Shown here: one piece after another, positions 36,303 to 49,182 of the stretch
How positions within the stretch are numbered: position 1 is the stretch's first letter
Layout: each line of letters starts with the position of its first letter
NCBI RefSeq assembly: GCF_051020975.1
Contig: NW_027478159.1
Coordinates: 14,958,501-15,022,500 of the forward strand
Reading direction: 5' to 3'
Source of the DNA: Osmia lignaria lignaria
Taxonomy: Eukaryota; Arthropoda; Insecta; Hymenoptera; Megachilidae
DNA: 64,000 nucleotides
Made by a program: the position numbers and the translations under genes
Notes under the pieces: model-generated
What the model was told of the DNA's origin: nothing
The model's database searches: none
What the model saw: the letters and a program-made list of their open reading frames with translations, nothing else

Positions 36303-38234
36303 TTGCAGATTTATCTCAAGGGAAGAGGCCTGACGGACATATTTCGAGATATTTCTTCTTCTTGTTGGTCTTCTTCTGCACAGCTAAGCTGGAAGTGGCA
36401 TTTGCAGCGCGCAATAGTGCAGAGTTATCTCAAAGAAAGGGGCCACGGTGTTTCTGTATCTCTATTATGTTGGTGCGGCTTCGGAACTTTTAAATATCTT
36501 GATATATCTCGAGAACTACGCATCTGATCAGAAAATATCATACTACATAAAAAGTAGGAAACTTAATTCTCTACAAGAAAGGTCTCTAAACATTTTGCCA
36601 TAGCTCGCTTCGTTTCCGAGATATTTGCAGATTTATCTCAAGGGAAGGGGCCTGACGGACATATTTCGAGATATTTCTTCTTCTTGTTGTTCTTCTTCTG
36701 CACAGCTAAGCTGGAAGTGGCATTTGCAGCTCGCAATAGTGCAGAGTTATCTCAAAGAAAGGGGCCACGGTGTTTCTGTATCTCTATTATGTTGGTGCGG
36801 CTTCGGAACTTTTAAATATCTTGATATATCTCGAGAACTACGCATCTGATCAAAAAATATCATAGAACATAAAATGTAGGAAACTTAATTCTCTACAAAA
36901 AAGGTCTCTTAACATTTTGCCATAGCTCGCTTCGTTTCCGAGATATTTGCAGATTTATCTCAAGGGAAGGGGCCTGACGGACATATTTCGAGATATTTCT
37001 TCTTCTTGTTGTTCTTCTTCTGCACAGCTGAGCTGGAAGTGGCATTTGCAGGTCGCAATAGTGCAGAGTTATCTCAAAGAAAGGGGCCACGGTGTTTCTG
37101 TATCTCTATTATGTTGGTGCGGCTTCGGAACTTTTAAATATCTTGATATATCTCGAGAACTACGCATCTGATCAAAAAATATCATAGAACATAAAAAGTA
37201 GGAAACTTAATTCTCTACAAAAAAGGTCTCTTAACATTTTGCCATAGCTCGCTTCGTTTCCGAGATATTTGCAGATTTATCTCAAGGGAAGGGGCCTAAC
37301 GGACATATTTCGAGATATTTCTTCTTCTTGTTGTTCTTCTTCTGCACAGCTAAACTGGAAGTGGCATTTCCAGCTCGCAATAGTGCAGAGTTATCTCAAA
37401 GAGAGGGGCCACGGTGTTTCTGTATCTCTATTATGTTGGTGCGGCTTCGGAACTTTTAAATATCTTGATATATCTCGAGAACTACGCATCTGATCAAAAA
37501 ATATCACAGAACATGAAAAGTAGGAAACTTAATTCTCTACAAAAAAGGTCTCTTAACATTTTGCCATAGCTCTCTTCGTTTCCGAGATATTTGCAGATTT
37601 ATCTCAAGGGAAGGGGCCTGACGGACATATTTCGAGATATTTCTTCTTCTTGTTGTTCTTCTTCTGCACAGCTAAACTGGAAGTGGCATTTCCAGCTCGC
37701 AATCGTGCAGAGTTATCTCAAAGAAAGGGGCCACGGTGTTTCTGTATCTCTATTATGTTGGTGCGGCTTCGGAACTTTTAAATATCTTGATATATCTCGA
37801 GAACTACGCCTCTGATCGAAAAATATCATAGAACATAAAAAGTAGGAAACTTAATTCTCTACAAAAAAGGTCTCTTAAGATTTTGCCATAGCTCGCTTCG
37901 TTTCCGGGATATTTGCAGATTTATCTCAAGGGAAGGGGCCTGACGGACATATTTCGAGATACTTCTTCTTCTTGTTGTTCTTCTTCTGCACAGCTAAGCT
38001 GGAAGTGGCATTTGCAGCGCGCAATAGTGCAGAGTTATCTCAAAGAAAGGGGCCACGGTGTTTCTGTATCTCTATTATGTTGGTGCGGCTTCGGAACTTT
38101 TAAATATCTCGATATATCTCGAGAACTACGCCTCTGATCGAAAAATATCATAGAACATAAAAAGTAGGAAACTGAATTATCTACAAAAAAGGTCTCTTAA
38201 CATTTTGCCATAGCTCGCTTCGTTTCCGAGATAT
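36303..38234 (+). repeat. Domain D 6-monomer higher-order repeat, copy 1
   Basis: The order is dl with GTTGGTC, al, fl with CAGCTGAGCTGG and CAGGTCGC, el with GGGGCCTAAC, er with AATCGTGCAG, and dr with GATACTTCTTC. It repeats exactly 1932 bp downstream. The er-dr pair at 35659-36302 looks like a diverged earlier partial copy. Confidence 0.88.
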
Positions 38235-40166
38235 TTGCAGATTTATCTCAAGGGAAGAGGCCTGCCGGACATATTTCGAGATATTTCTTCTTCTTGTTGG
38301 TCTTCTTCTGCACAGCTAAGCTGGAAGTGGCATTTGCAGCGCGCAATAGTGCAGAGTTATCTCAAAGAAAGGGGCCACGGTGTTTCTGTATCTCTATTAT
38401 GTTGGTGCGGCTTCGGAACTTTTAAATATCTTGATATATCTCGAGAACTACGCATCTGATCAGAAAATATCATACTACATAAAAAGTAGGAAACTTAATT
38501 CTCTACAAGAAAGGTCTCTAAACATTTTGCCATAGCTCGCTTCGTTTCCGAGATATTTGCAGATTTATCTCAAGGGAAGGGGCCTGACGGACATATTTCG
38601 AGATATTTCTTCTTCTTGTTGTTCTTCTTCTGCACAGCTAAGCTGGAAGTGGCATTTGCAGCTCGCAATAGTGCAGAGTTATCTCAAAGAAAGGGGCCAC
38701 GGTGTTTCTGTATCTCTATTATGTTGGTGCGGCTTCGGAACTTTTAAATATCTTGATATATCTCGAGAACTACGCATCTGATCAAAAAATATCATAGAAC
38801 ATAAAATGTAGGAAACTTAATTCTCTACAAAAAAGGTCTCTTAACATTTTGCCATAGCTCGCTTCGTTTCCGAGATATTTGCAGATTTATCTCAAGGGAA
38901 GGGGCCTGACGGACATATTTCGAGATATTTCTTCTTCTTGTTGTTCTTCTTCTGCACAGCTGAGCTGGAAGTGGCATTTGCAGGTCGCAATAGTGCAGAG
39001 TTATCTCAAAGAAAGGGGCCACGGTGTTTCTGTATCTCTATTATGTTGGTGCGGCTTCGGAACTTTTAAATATCTTGATATATCTCGAGAACTACGCATC
39101 TGATCAAAAAATATCATAGAACATAAAAAGTAGGAAACTTAATTCTCTACAAAAAAGGTCTCTTAACATTTTGCCATAGCTCGCTTCGTTTCCGAGATAT
39201 TTGCAGATTTATCTCAAGGGAAGGGGCCTAACGGACATATTTCGAGATATTTCTTCTTCTTGTTGTTCTTCTTCTGCACAGCTAAACTGGAAGTGGCATT
39301 TCCAGCTCGCAATAGTGCAGAGTTATCTCAAAGAGAGGGGCCACGGTGTTTCTGTATCTCTATTATGTTGGTGCGGCTTCGGAACTTTTAAATATCTTGA
39401 TATATCTCGAGAACTACGCATCTGATCAAAAAATATCACAGAACATGAAAAGTAGGAAACTTAATTCTCTACAAAAAAGGTCTCTTAACATTTTGCCATA
39501 GCTCTCTTCGTTTCCGAGATATTTGCAGATTTATCTCAAGGGAAGGGGCCTGACGGACATATTTCGAGATATTTCTTCTTCTTGTTGTTCTTCTTCTGCA
39601 CAGCTAAACTGGAAGTGGCATTTCCAGCTCGCAATCGTGCAGAGTTATCTCAAAGAAAGGGGCCACGGTGTTTCTGTATCTCTATTATGTTGGTGCGGCT
39701 TCGGAACTTTTAAATATCTTGATATATCTCGAGAACTACGCCTCTGATCGAAAAATATCATAGAACATAAAAAGTAGGAAACTTAATTCTCTACAAAAAA
39801 GGTCTCTTAAGATTTTGCCATAGCTCGCTTCGTTTCCGGGATATTTGCAGATTTATCTCAAGGGAAGGGGCCTGACGGACATATTTCGAGATACTTCTTC
39901 TTCTTGTTGTTCTTCTTCTGCACAGCTAAGCTGGAAGTGGCATTTGCAGCGCGCAATAGTGCAGAGTTATCTCAAAGAAAGGGGCCACGGTGTTTCTGTA
40001 TCTCTATTATGTTGGTGCGGCTTCGGAACTTTTAAATATCTCGATATATCTCGAGAACTACGCCTCTGATCGAAAAATATCATAGAACATAAAAAGTAGG
40101 AAACTGAATTATCTACAAAAAAGGTCTCTTAACATTTTGCCATAGCTCGCTTCGTTTCCGAGATAT
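38235..40166 (+). repeat. Domain D 6-monomer higher-order repeat, copy 2
   Basis: The same six classes in the same order as 36303-38234. Shared rare changes include ATCACAGAACATG (37503 and 39435), TTTCCGGGATATT (37901 and 39833) and AACTGAATTATC (38171 and 40103). A private change is GGCCTGCCGG near 38270. Confidence 0.88.
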
Positions 40167-42742
40167 TTGCAGATTTATCTCAAGGGAAGAGGCCTGACGG
40201 ACATATTTCGAGATATTTCTTCTTCTTGTTGGTCTTCTTCTGCACAGCTAAGCTGGAAGTGGCATTTGCAGCGCGCAATAGTGCAGAGTTATCTCAAAGA
40301 AAGGGGCCACGGTGTTTCTGTATCTCTATTATGTTGGTGCGGCTTCGGAACTTTTAAATATCTTGATATATCTCGAGAACTACGCATCTGATCAGAAAAT
40401 ATCATACTACATAAAAAGTAGGAAACTTAATTCTCTACAAGAAAGGTCTCTAAACATTTTGCCATAGCTCGCTTCGTTTCCGAGATATTTGCAGATTTAT
40501 CTCAAGGGAAGGGGCCTGACGGACATATTTCGAGATATTTCTTCTTCTTGTTGTTCTTCCTCTGCACAGCTAAGCTGGAAGTGGCATTTGCAGCTCGCAA
40601 TAGTGCAGAGTTATCTCAAAGAAAGGGGCCACGGTGTTTCTGTATCTCTATTATGTTGGTGCGGCTTCGGAACTTTTAAATATCTCGATATATCTCGAGA
40701 ACTACGCATCTGATCAAAAAATATCATAGAACATAAAAAGTAGGAAACTTAATTCTCTACAAAAAAGGTCTCTTAACATTTTGCCATAGCTCGCTTCGTT
40801 TCCGAGATATTTGCAGATTTATCTCAAGGGAAGGGTCCTGATGGACATATTTCGAGATACTTCTTCTTCTTGTTGTTCTTCTTCTGCACAGCTAAACTGG
40901 AAGTGGCATTTCCAGCTCGCAATCGTGCAGAGTTATCTCAAAGAAAGGGGCCACGGTGTTTCTGTATCTCTATTATGTTGGTGCGGCTTCGGAACTTTTA
41001 AATATCTTGATATATCTCGAGAACTACGCCTCTGATCGAAAAATATCATAGAACATAAAAAGTAGGAAACTTAATTCTCTACAAAAAAGGTCTCTTAAGA
41101 TTTTGCCATAGCTCGCTTCGTTTCCGGGATATTTGCAGATTTATCTCAAGGGAAGGGGCCTGACGGACATATTTCGAGATACTTCTTCTTCTTGTTGTTC
41201 TTCTTCTGCACAGCTAAGCTGGAAGTGGCATTTGCAGCGCGCAATAGTGCAGAGTTATCTCAAAGAAAGGGGCCACGGTGTTTCTGTATCTCTATTATGT
41301 TGGTGCGGCTTCGGAACTTTTAAATATCTCGATATATCTCGAGAACTACGCCTCTGATCGAAAAATATCATAGAACATAAAAAGTAGGAAACTGAATTAT
41401 CTACAAAAAAGGTCTCTTAACATTTTGCCATAGCTCGCTTCGTTTCCGAGATATTTGCAGATTTATCTCAAGGGAAGAGGCCTGACGGACATATTTCGAG
41501 ATATTTCTTCTTCTTGTTGGTCTTCTTCTGCACAGCTAAGCTGGAAGTGGCATTTGCAGCGCGCAATAGTGCAGAGTTATCTCAAAGAAAGGGGCCACGG
41601 TGTTTCTGTATCTCTATTATGTTGGTGCGGCTTCGGAACTTTTAAATATCTTGATATATCTCGAGAACTACGCATCTGATCAGAAAATATCATACTACAT
41701 AAAAAGTAGAAAACTTAATTCTCTACAAGAAAGGTCTCTAAACATTTTGCCATAGCTCGCTTCGTTTCCGAGATATTTGCAGATTTATCTCAAGGGAAGG
41801 GGCCTGACGGACATATTTCGAGATATTTCTTCTTCTTGTTGTTCTTCTTCTGCACAGCTCAGCTGGAAGTGGCATTTGCAGCTCGCAATAGTGCAGAGTT
41901 ATCTCAAAGAAAGGGGCCACGGTGTTTCTGTATCTCTATTATGTTGGTGCGGCTTCGGAACTTTTAAATATCTTGATATATCTCGAGAACTACGCGTCTG
42001 ATCAAAAAATATCATAGAAGATAAAAAGTAGGAAACTTAATTCTCTACAAAAACAGTCTCTTAACATTTTGCCATAGCTCGCTTCGTTTCCGAGATATTT
42101 GCAGATTTATCTCAAGGGAAGGGGCCTGACGGACATATTTCGAGATATTTCTTCTTCTTGTTGTTCTTCTTCTGCACAGCTAAGCTGGAAGTGGCATTTG
42201 CAGCGCGCAATAGTGCAGAGTTATCTCAAAGAAAGGGGCCACGGTGTTTCTGTATCTCTATTATGTTGGTGCGGCTTCGGAACTTTTAAATATCTTGATA
42301 TATCTCGAGAACTACGCATCTGATCAAAAAATATCATACTACATAAAAAGTAGGAAACTTAATTCTCTACAAAAAAGGTCTCTTAACATTTCGCCATAGC
42401 TCGCTTCGTTTCCGAGATATTTGCAGATTTATCTCAAGGGAAGGGGCCTGACGGACATATTTGGAGATATTTCTTCTTCTTGTTGTTCTTCTTCTGCACA
42501 GCTAAGCTGGAAGTGGCATTTGCAGCGCGCAATAGTGCAGAGTTATCTCAAAGAAAGGGGCCACGGTGTTTCTGTATCTCTATTATGTTGGTGCGGCTTC
42601 GGAACTTTTAAATATCTCGATATATCTCGAGAACTACGCCTCTGATCGAAAAATATCATAGAACATAAAAAGTAGGAAACTGAATTATCTACAAAAAAGG
42701 TCTCTTAACATTTTGCCATAGCTCGCTTCGTTTCCGAGATAT
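40167..42742 (+). repeat. Domain D 8-monomer higher-order repeat, copy 1
   Basis: The order is dl (GTTGGTC), al (TTCCTC), er with AGGGTCCTGATGG, dr, dl (GTTGGTC), av with CAGCTCAGCTGG, dl, dr with TTTGGAGAT. It begins like a third copy of the 6-monomer unit but lacks the f and e-l monomers, so it probably arose from that unit by a two-monomer deletion and further growth. The period is 2576 bp. Confidence 0.88.
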
Positions 42743-45318
42743 TTGCAGATTTATCTCAAGGGAAGAGGCCTGACGGACATATTTCGAGATATTTCTTCTT
42801 CTTGTTGGTCTTCTTCTGCACAGCTAAGCTGGAAGTGGCATTTGCAGCGCGCAATAGTGCAGAGTTATCTCAAAGAAAGGGGCCACGGTGTTTCTGTATC
42901 TCTATTATGTTGGTGCGGCTTCGGAACTTTTAAATATCTTGATATATCTCGAGAACTACGCATCTGATCAGAAAATATCATACTACATAAAAAGTAGGAA
43001 ACTTAATTCTCTACAAGAAAGGTCTCTAAACATTTTGCCATAGCTCGCTTCGTTTCCGAGATATTTGCAGATTTATCTCAAGGGAAGGGGCCTGACGGAC
43101 ATATTTCGAGATATTTCTTCTTCTTGTTGTTCTTCCTCTGCACAGCTAAGCTGGAAGTGGCATTTGCAGCTCGCAATAGTGCAGAGTTATCTCAAAGAAA
43201 GGGGCCACGGTGTTTCTGTATCTCTATTATGTTGGTGCGGCTTCGGAACTTTTAAATATCTCGATATATCTCGAGAACTACGCATCTGATCAAAAAATAT
43301 CATAGAACATAAAAAGTAGGAAACTTAATTCTCTACAAAAAAGGTCTCTTAACATTTTGCCATAGCTCGCTTCGTTTCCGAGATATTTGCAGATTTATCT
43401 CAAGGGAAGGGTCCTGATGGACATATTTCGAGATACTTCTTCTTCTTGTTGTTCTTCTTCTGCACAGCTAAACTGGAAGTGGCATTTCCAGCTCGCAATC
43501 GTGCAGAGTTATCTCAAAGAAAGGGGCCACGGTGTTTCTGTATCTCTATTATGTTGGTGCGGCTTCGGAACTTTTAAATATCTTGATATATCTCGAGAAC
43601 TACGCCTCTGATCGAAAAATATCATAGAACATAAAAAGTAGGAAACTTAATTCTCTACAAAAAAGGTCTCTTAAGATTTTGCCATAGCTCGCTTCGTTTC
43701 CGGGATATTTGCAGATTTATCTCAAGGGAAGGGGCCTGACGGACATATTTCGAGATACTTCTTCTTCTTGTTGTTCTTCTTCTGCACAGCTAAGCTGGAA
43801 GTGGCATTTGCAGCGCGCAATAGTGCAGAGTTATCTCAAAGAAAGGGGCCACGGTGTTTCTGTATCTCTATTATGTTGGTGCGGCTTCGGAACTTTTAAA
43901 TATCTCGATATATCTCGAGAACTACGCCTCTGATCGAAAAATATCATAGAACATAAAAAGTAGGAAACTGAATTATCTACAAAAAAGGTCTCTTAACATT
44001 TTGCCATAGCTCGCTTCGTTTCCGAGATATTTGCAGATTTATCTCAAGGGAAGAGGCCTGACGGACATATTTCGAGATATTTCTTCTTCTTGTTGGTCTT
44101 CTTCTGCACAGCTAAGCTGGAAGTGGCATTTGCAGCGCGCAATAGTGCAGAGTTATCTCAAAGAAAGGGGCCACGGTGTTTCTGTATCTCTATTATGTTG
44201 GTGCGGCTTCGGAACTTTTAAATATCTTGATATATCTCGAGAACTACGCATCTGATCAGAAAATATCATACTACATAAAAAGTAGAAAACTTAATTCTCT
44301 ACAAGAAAGGTCTCTAAACATTTTGCCATAGCTCGCTTCGTTTCCGAGATATTTGCAGATTTATCTCAAGGGAAGGGGCCTGACGGACATATTTCGAGAT
44401 ATTTCTTCTTCTTGTTGTTCTTCTTCTGCACAGCTCAGCTGGAAGTGGCATTTGCAGCTCGCAATAGTGCAGAGTTATCTCAAAGAAAGGGGCCACGGTG
44501 TTTCTGTATCTCTATTATGTTGGTGCGGCTTCGGAACTTTTAAATATCTTGATATATCTCGAGAACTACGCGTCTGATCAAAAAATATCATAGAAGATAA
44601 AAAGTAGGAAACTTAATTCTCTACAAAAACAGTCTCTTAACATTTTGCCATAGCTCGCTTCGTTTCCGAGATATTTGCAGATTTATCTCAAGGGAAGGGG
44701 CCTGACGGACATATTTCGAGATATTTCTTCTTCTTGTTGTTCTTCTTCTGCACAGCTAAGCTGGAAGTGGCATTTGCAGCGCGCAATAGTGCAGAGTTAT
44801 CTCAAAGAAAGGGGCCACGGTGTTTCTGTATCTCTATTATGTTGGTGCGGCTTCGGAACTTTTAAATATCTTGATATATCTCGAGAACTACGCATCTGAT
44901 CAAAAAATATCATACTACATAAAAAGTAGGAAACTTAATTCTCTACAAAAAAGGTCTCTTAACATTTCGCCATAGCTCGCTTCGTTTCCGAGATATTTGC
45001 AGATTTATCTCAAGGGAAGGGGCCTGACGGACATATTTGGAGATATTTCTTCTTCTTGTTGTTCTTCTTCTGCACAGCTAAGCTGGAAGTGGCATTTGCA
45101 GCGCGCAATAGTGCAGAGTTATCTCAAAGAAAGGGGCCACGGTGTTTCTGTATCTCTATTATGTTGGTGCGGCTTCGGAACTTTTAAATATCTTGATATA
45201 TCTCGAGAACTACGCATCTGATCAAAAAATATCATACTACATAAAAAGTAGGAAACTTAATTCTCTACAAGAAAGGTCTCTAAACATTTTGCCATAGCTC
45301 GCTTCGTTTCCGAGATAT
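42743..45318 (+). repeat. Domain D 8-monomer higher-order repeat, copy 2
   Basis: This repeats 40167-42742, including the rare AGGGTCCTGATGG (43410), CAGCTCAGCTGG (44432) and TTTGGAGAT (45037). The match ends inside the last monomer at about 45190, where copy 1 has an r end and this copy an l end with ATCATACTACAT. The next monomer, 45319, again starts TTTGGAGAT and ends v, a hybrid. Confidence 0.88.
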
Positions 45319-45962
45319 TTGCAGATTTATCTCAAGGGAAGGGGCCTGACGGACATATTTGGAGATATTTCTTCTTCTTGTTGTTCTTCTTCTGCACAGC
45401 TAAGCTGGAAGTGGCATTTGCAGCTCGCAATAGTGCAGAGTTATCTCAAAGAAAGTGGCCACGGTGTTTCTGTATCTCTATTATGTTGGTGCGGCTTCGG
45501 AAGTTTTAAATATCTTGATATATCTCGAGAACTACGCGTCTGATCAAAAAATATCATAGAAGATAAAAAGTAGGAAACTTAATTCTCTACAAAAACAGTC
45601 TCTTAACATTTTGCCATAGCTCGCTTCGTTTCCGAGATATTTGCAGATTTATCTCAAGGGAAGGGGCCTGACGGACATATTTCGAGATATTTCTTCTTCT
45701 TGTTGTTCTTCTTCTGCACAGCTAAGCTGGAAGTGGCATTTGCAGCGCGCAATAGTGCAGAGTTATCTCAAAGAAAGGGGCCACGGTGTTTCTGTATCTC
45801 TATTATGTTGGTGCGGCTTCGGAACTTTTAAATATCTTGATATATCTCGAGAACTACGCATCTGATCAAAAAATATCATAGAAGATAAAAAGTAGGAAAC
45901 TTAATTCTCTACAAGAAAGGTCTCTTAACATTTTGCCATAGCTCGCTTCGTTTCCGAGATAT

Positions 45963-46284
45963 TTGCAGATATAACTCAAGGGAAGGGGCCTGACGGACAT
46001 ATTTCGAGATATTTCTTCTTCTTGTTGTTCTTCTTCTGCACAGCTGAGCTGGAAGTGGCATTTGCAGGTCGCAATAGTGCAGAGTTATATCAAAGAAAGG
46101 GGCCACGGTGTTTCTGTATCTCTATTATGTTGGTGGGGCTTCGGAACTTTTAAATATCTCGATATATCTCGAAAACTACGCTTCTGATCAAAAAATATCA
46201 TAGAACGTAAATTGTAGGAAACATTATTCTCTACAAAAAAGGTCTCTTAACATTTTGCCATAGCTCGCTTCGTTTCCGAGATAT
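45963..46284 (+). repeat. Monomer fk with GATATAACTC and TTATATCAAAG
   Basis: This copy carries GATATAACTC where others have GATATATCTC or GATTTATCTC, and TTATATCAAAG and GGTGGGGCTTC, changes not seen in neighbours. GATATAACTC recurs at 51121. The changed bases weaken the junction inverted repeat. Confidence 0.7.
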
Positions 46285-46606
46285 TTGCAGATTTATCTCA
46301 AGGGAAGGGGCCTGACGGACATATTTCGAGATATTTCTTCTTCTTGTTGTTCTTCTTCTGCACAGCTAAGCTGGAAGTGGCATTTGCAGCGCGCAATAGT
46401 GCAGAGTTATCTCAAAGAAAGGGGCCACGGTGTTTCTGTATCTCTATTATGTTGGTGCGGCTTCGGAACTTTTAAATATCTTGATATATCTCGAGAACTA
46501 CGCATCTGATCAAAAAATATCATAGAAGATAAAAAGTAGGAAACTTAATTCTCTACAAAAAAGGTCTCTTAACATTTCGCCATAGCTCGCTTCGTTTCCG
46601 AGATAT

Positions 46607-47894
46607 TTGCAGATTTATCTCAAGGGAAGGGGCCTGTCGGACATATTTCGAGATATTTCTTCTTCTTGTTGTTCTTCTTCTGCACAGATAAGCTGGAAGT
46701 GGCATTTGCAGCGCGCAATAGTGCAGAGTTATCTCAAAGAAAGGGGCCACGGTGTTTCTGTATCTCTATTATGTTGGTGCGGCTTCGGAACTTTTAAATA
46801 TCTTGATATATCTCGAGAACTACGCATCTGATCAAAAAATATCATACTACATAAAAAGTAGGAAACTTAATTCTCTACAAGAAAGGTCTGTAAAGATTTT
46901 GCCATAGCTCGCTTCGTTTCGGAGATATTTGCAGATTTATCTCAAGGGAAGGGGCCTGACGGACATATTTCGAGATATTTCTTCTTCTTGTTGTTCTTCT
47001 TCTGCACAGCTAAGCTGGAAGTGGCATTTGCAGCTCGCAATAGTGCAGAGTTATCTCAAAGAGAGGGGCCACGGTGTTTCTGTATCTCTATTATGTTGGT
47101 GCGGCTTCGGAACTTTTAAATATCTTGATATATCTCGAGAACTACGCATCTGATCAAAAAATATCATAGAAGGTAAAAAGTAGGAAACTTAATTCTCTAC
47201 AAGAAAGGTCTCTAAAGATTTTGCCATAGCTCGCTTCGTTTCCGAGATATTTGCAGATTTATCTCAAGGGAAGGGGCCTGACGGACATATTTCGAGATAT
47301 TTCTTCTTCTTGTTGTTCTTCTTCTGCACAGCTAAGCTGGAAGTGGAATTTGCAGCTCGCAGTAGTGCAGAGTTATCTCAAAGAGAGGGGCCACGGTGTT
47401 TCTGTATCTCTATTATGTTGGTGCGGCTTCGGAACTTTTAAATATCTTGATATATCTCGAGAACTACGCATCTGATCAAAAAATATCATAGAAGATAAAA
47501 AGTAGGAAACTTAATTCTCTACAAAAAAGGTCTCTTAACATTTCGCCATAGCTCGCTTCGTTTCCGAGATATTTGCAGATTTATCTCAAGGGAAGGGGCC
47601 TGTCGGACATATTTCGAGATATTTCTTCTTCTTGTTGTTCTTCTTCTGCACAGCTAAGCTGGAAGTGGCATTTGCGGCTCGCACTAGTGCAGAGTTATCT
47701 CAAAGAAAGGGGCCACGGTGTTTCTGTATCTCTATTATGTTGGTGCGGCTTCGGAACTTTTAAATATCTTGATATATCTCGAGAACTACGCATCTGATCA
47801 AAAAATATCATAGAAGATAAAAAGTAGGAAACTTAATTCTCTACAAAAAAGGTCTCTTAACATTTCGCCATAGCTCGCTTCGTTTCCGAGATAT
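46607..47894 (+). repeat. Domain D 4-monomer higher-order repeat, copy 1
   Basis: The order is dl with CACAGATAAGCTGG and GCCTGTCGG, al with GAGAGGGGCC, cl with GTGGAATTTGC, and bl with GCCTGTCGG. The period is 1288 bp. The rare GTCTGTAAAGATT and GTTTCGGAGATATT are in both copies. Confidence 0.88.
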
Positions 47895-49182
47895 TTGCAG
47901 ATTTATCTCAAGGGAAGGGGCCTGTCGGACATATTTCGAGATATTTCTTCTTCTTGTTGTTCTTCTTCTGCACAGATAAGCTGGAAGTGGCATTTGCAGC
48001 GCGCAATAGTGCAGAGTTATCTCAAAGAAAGGGGCCACGGTGTTTCTGTATCTCTATTATGTTGGTGCGGCTTCGGAACTTTTAAATATCTTGATATATC
48101 TCGAGAACTACGCATCTGATCAAAAAATATCATACTACATAAAAAGTAGGAAACTTAATTCTCTACAAGAAAGGTCTGTAAAGATTTTGCCATAGCTCGC
48201 TTCGTTTCGGAGATATTTGCAGATTTATCTCAAGGGAAGGGGCCTGACGGACATATTTCGAGATATTTCTTCTTCTTGTTGTTCTTCTTCTGCACAGCTA
48301 AGCTGGAAGTGGCATTTGCAGCTCGCAATAGTGCAGAGTTATCTCAAAGAGAGGGGCCACGGTGTTTCTGTATCTCTATTATGTTGGTGCGGCTTCGGAA
48401 CTTTTAAATATCTTGATATATCTCGAGAACTACGCATCTGATCAAAAAATATCATAGAAGGTAAAAAGTAGGAAACTTAATTCTCTACAAGAAAGGTCTC
48501 TAAAGATTTTGCCATAGCTCGCTTCGTTTCCGAGATATTTGCAGATTTATCTCAAGGGAAGGGGCCTGACGGACATATTTCGAGATATTTCTTCTTCTTG
48601 TTGTTCTTCTTCTGCACAGCTAAGCTGGAAGTGGAATTTGCAGCTCGCAGTAGTGCAGAGTTATCTCAAAGAGAGGGGCCACGGTGTTTCTGTATCTCTA
48701 TTATGTTGGTGCGGCTTCGGAACTTTTAAATATCTTGATATATCTCGAGAACTACGCATCTGATCAAAAAATATCATAGAAGATAAAAAGTAGGAAACTT
48801 AATTCTCTACAAAAAAGGTCTCTTAACATTTCGCCATAGCTCGCTTCGTTTCCGAGATATTTGCAGATTTATCTCAAGGGAAGGGGCCTGTCGGACATAT
48901 TTCGAGATATTTCTTCTTCTTGTTGTTCTTCTTCTGCACAGCTAAGCTGGAAGTGGCATTTGCGGCTCGCACTAGTGCAGAGTTATCTCAAAGAAAGGGG
49001 CCACGGTGTTTCTGTATCTCTATTATGTTGGTGCGGCTTCGGAACTTTAAAATATCTTGATATATCTCGAGAACTACGCCTCTGATCGAAAAATATCATA
49101 GAACATAAGAAGTAGGAAACTTAATTCTCTACAAAAAAGGTCTCTTTACATTTTCCCATAGCTCGCTTCGTTTCCGAGATAT
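47895..49182 (+). repeat. Domain D 4-monomer higher-order repeat, copy 2
   Basis: It matches 46607-47894 until about 49045. There the last monomer gains CTTTAAAATATC and an r end with AACATAAGAAG, and its junction reads TCTTTACATTTTCCC, so the final part differs. Confidence 0.88.

Noticed and set aside
36893..37090. 65-codon minus-strand open frames, recurring in some monomers
   Set aside because: They appear where CAGCTAAGCTGG has become CAGCTGAGCTGG, CAGCTCAGCTGG or CAGATAAGCTGG, which removes a reverse-strand stop. They are by-products of that substitution, with no sign of selection for coding.
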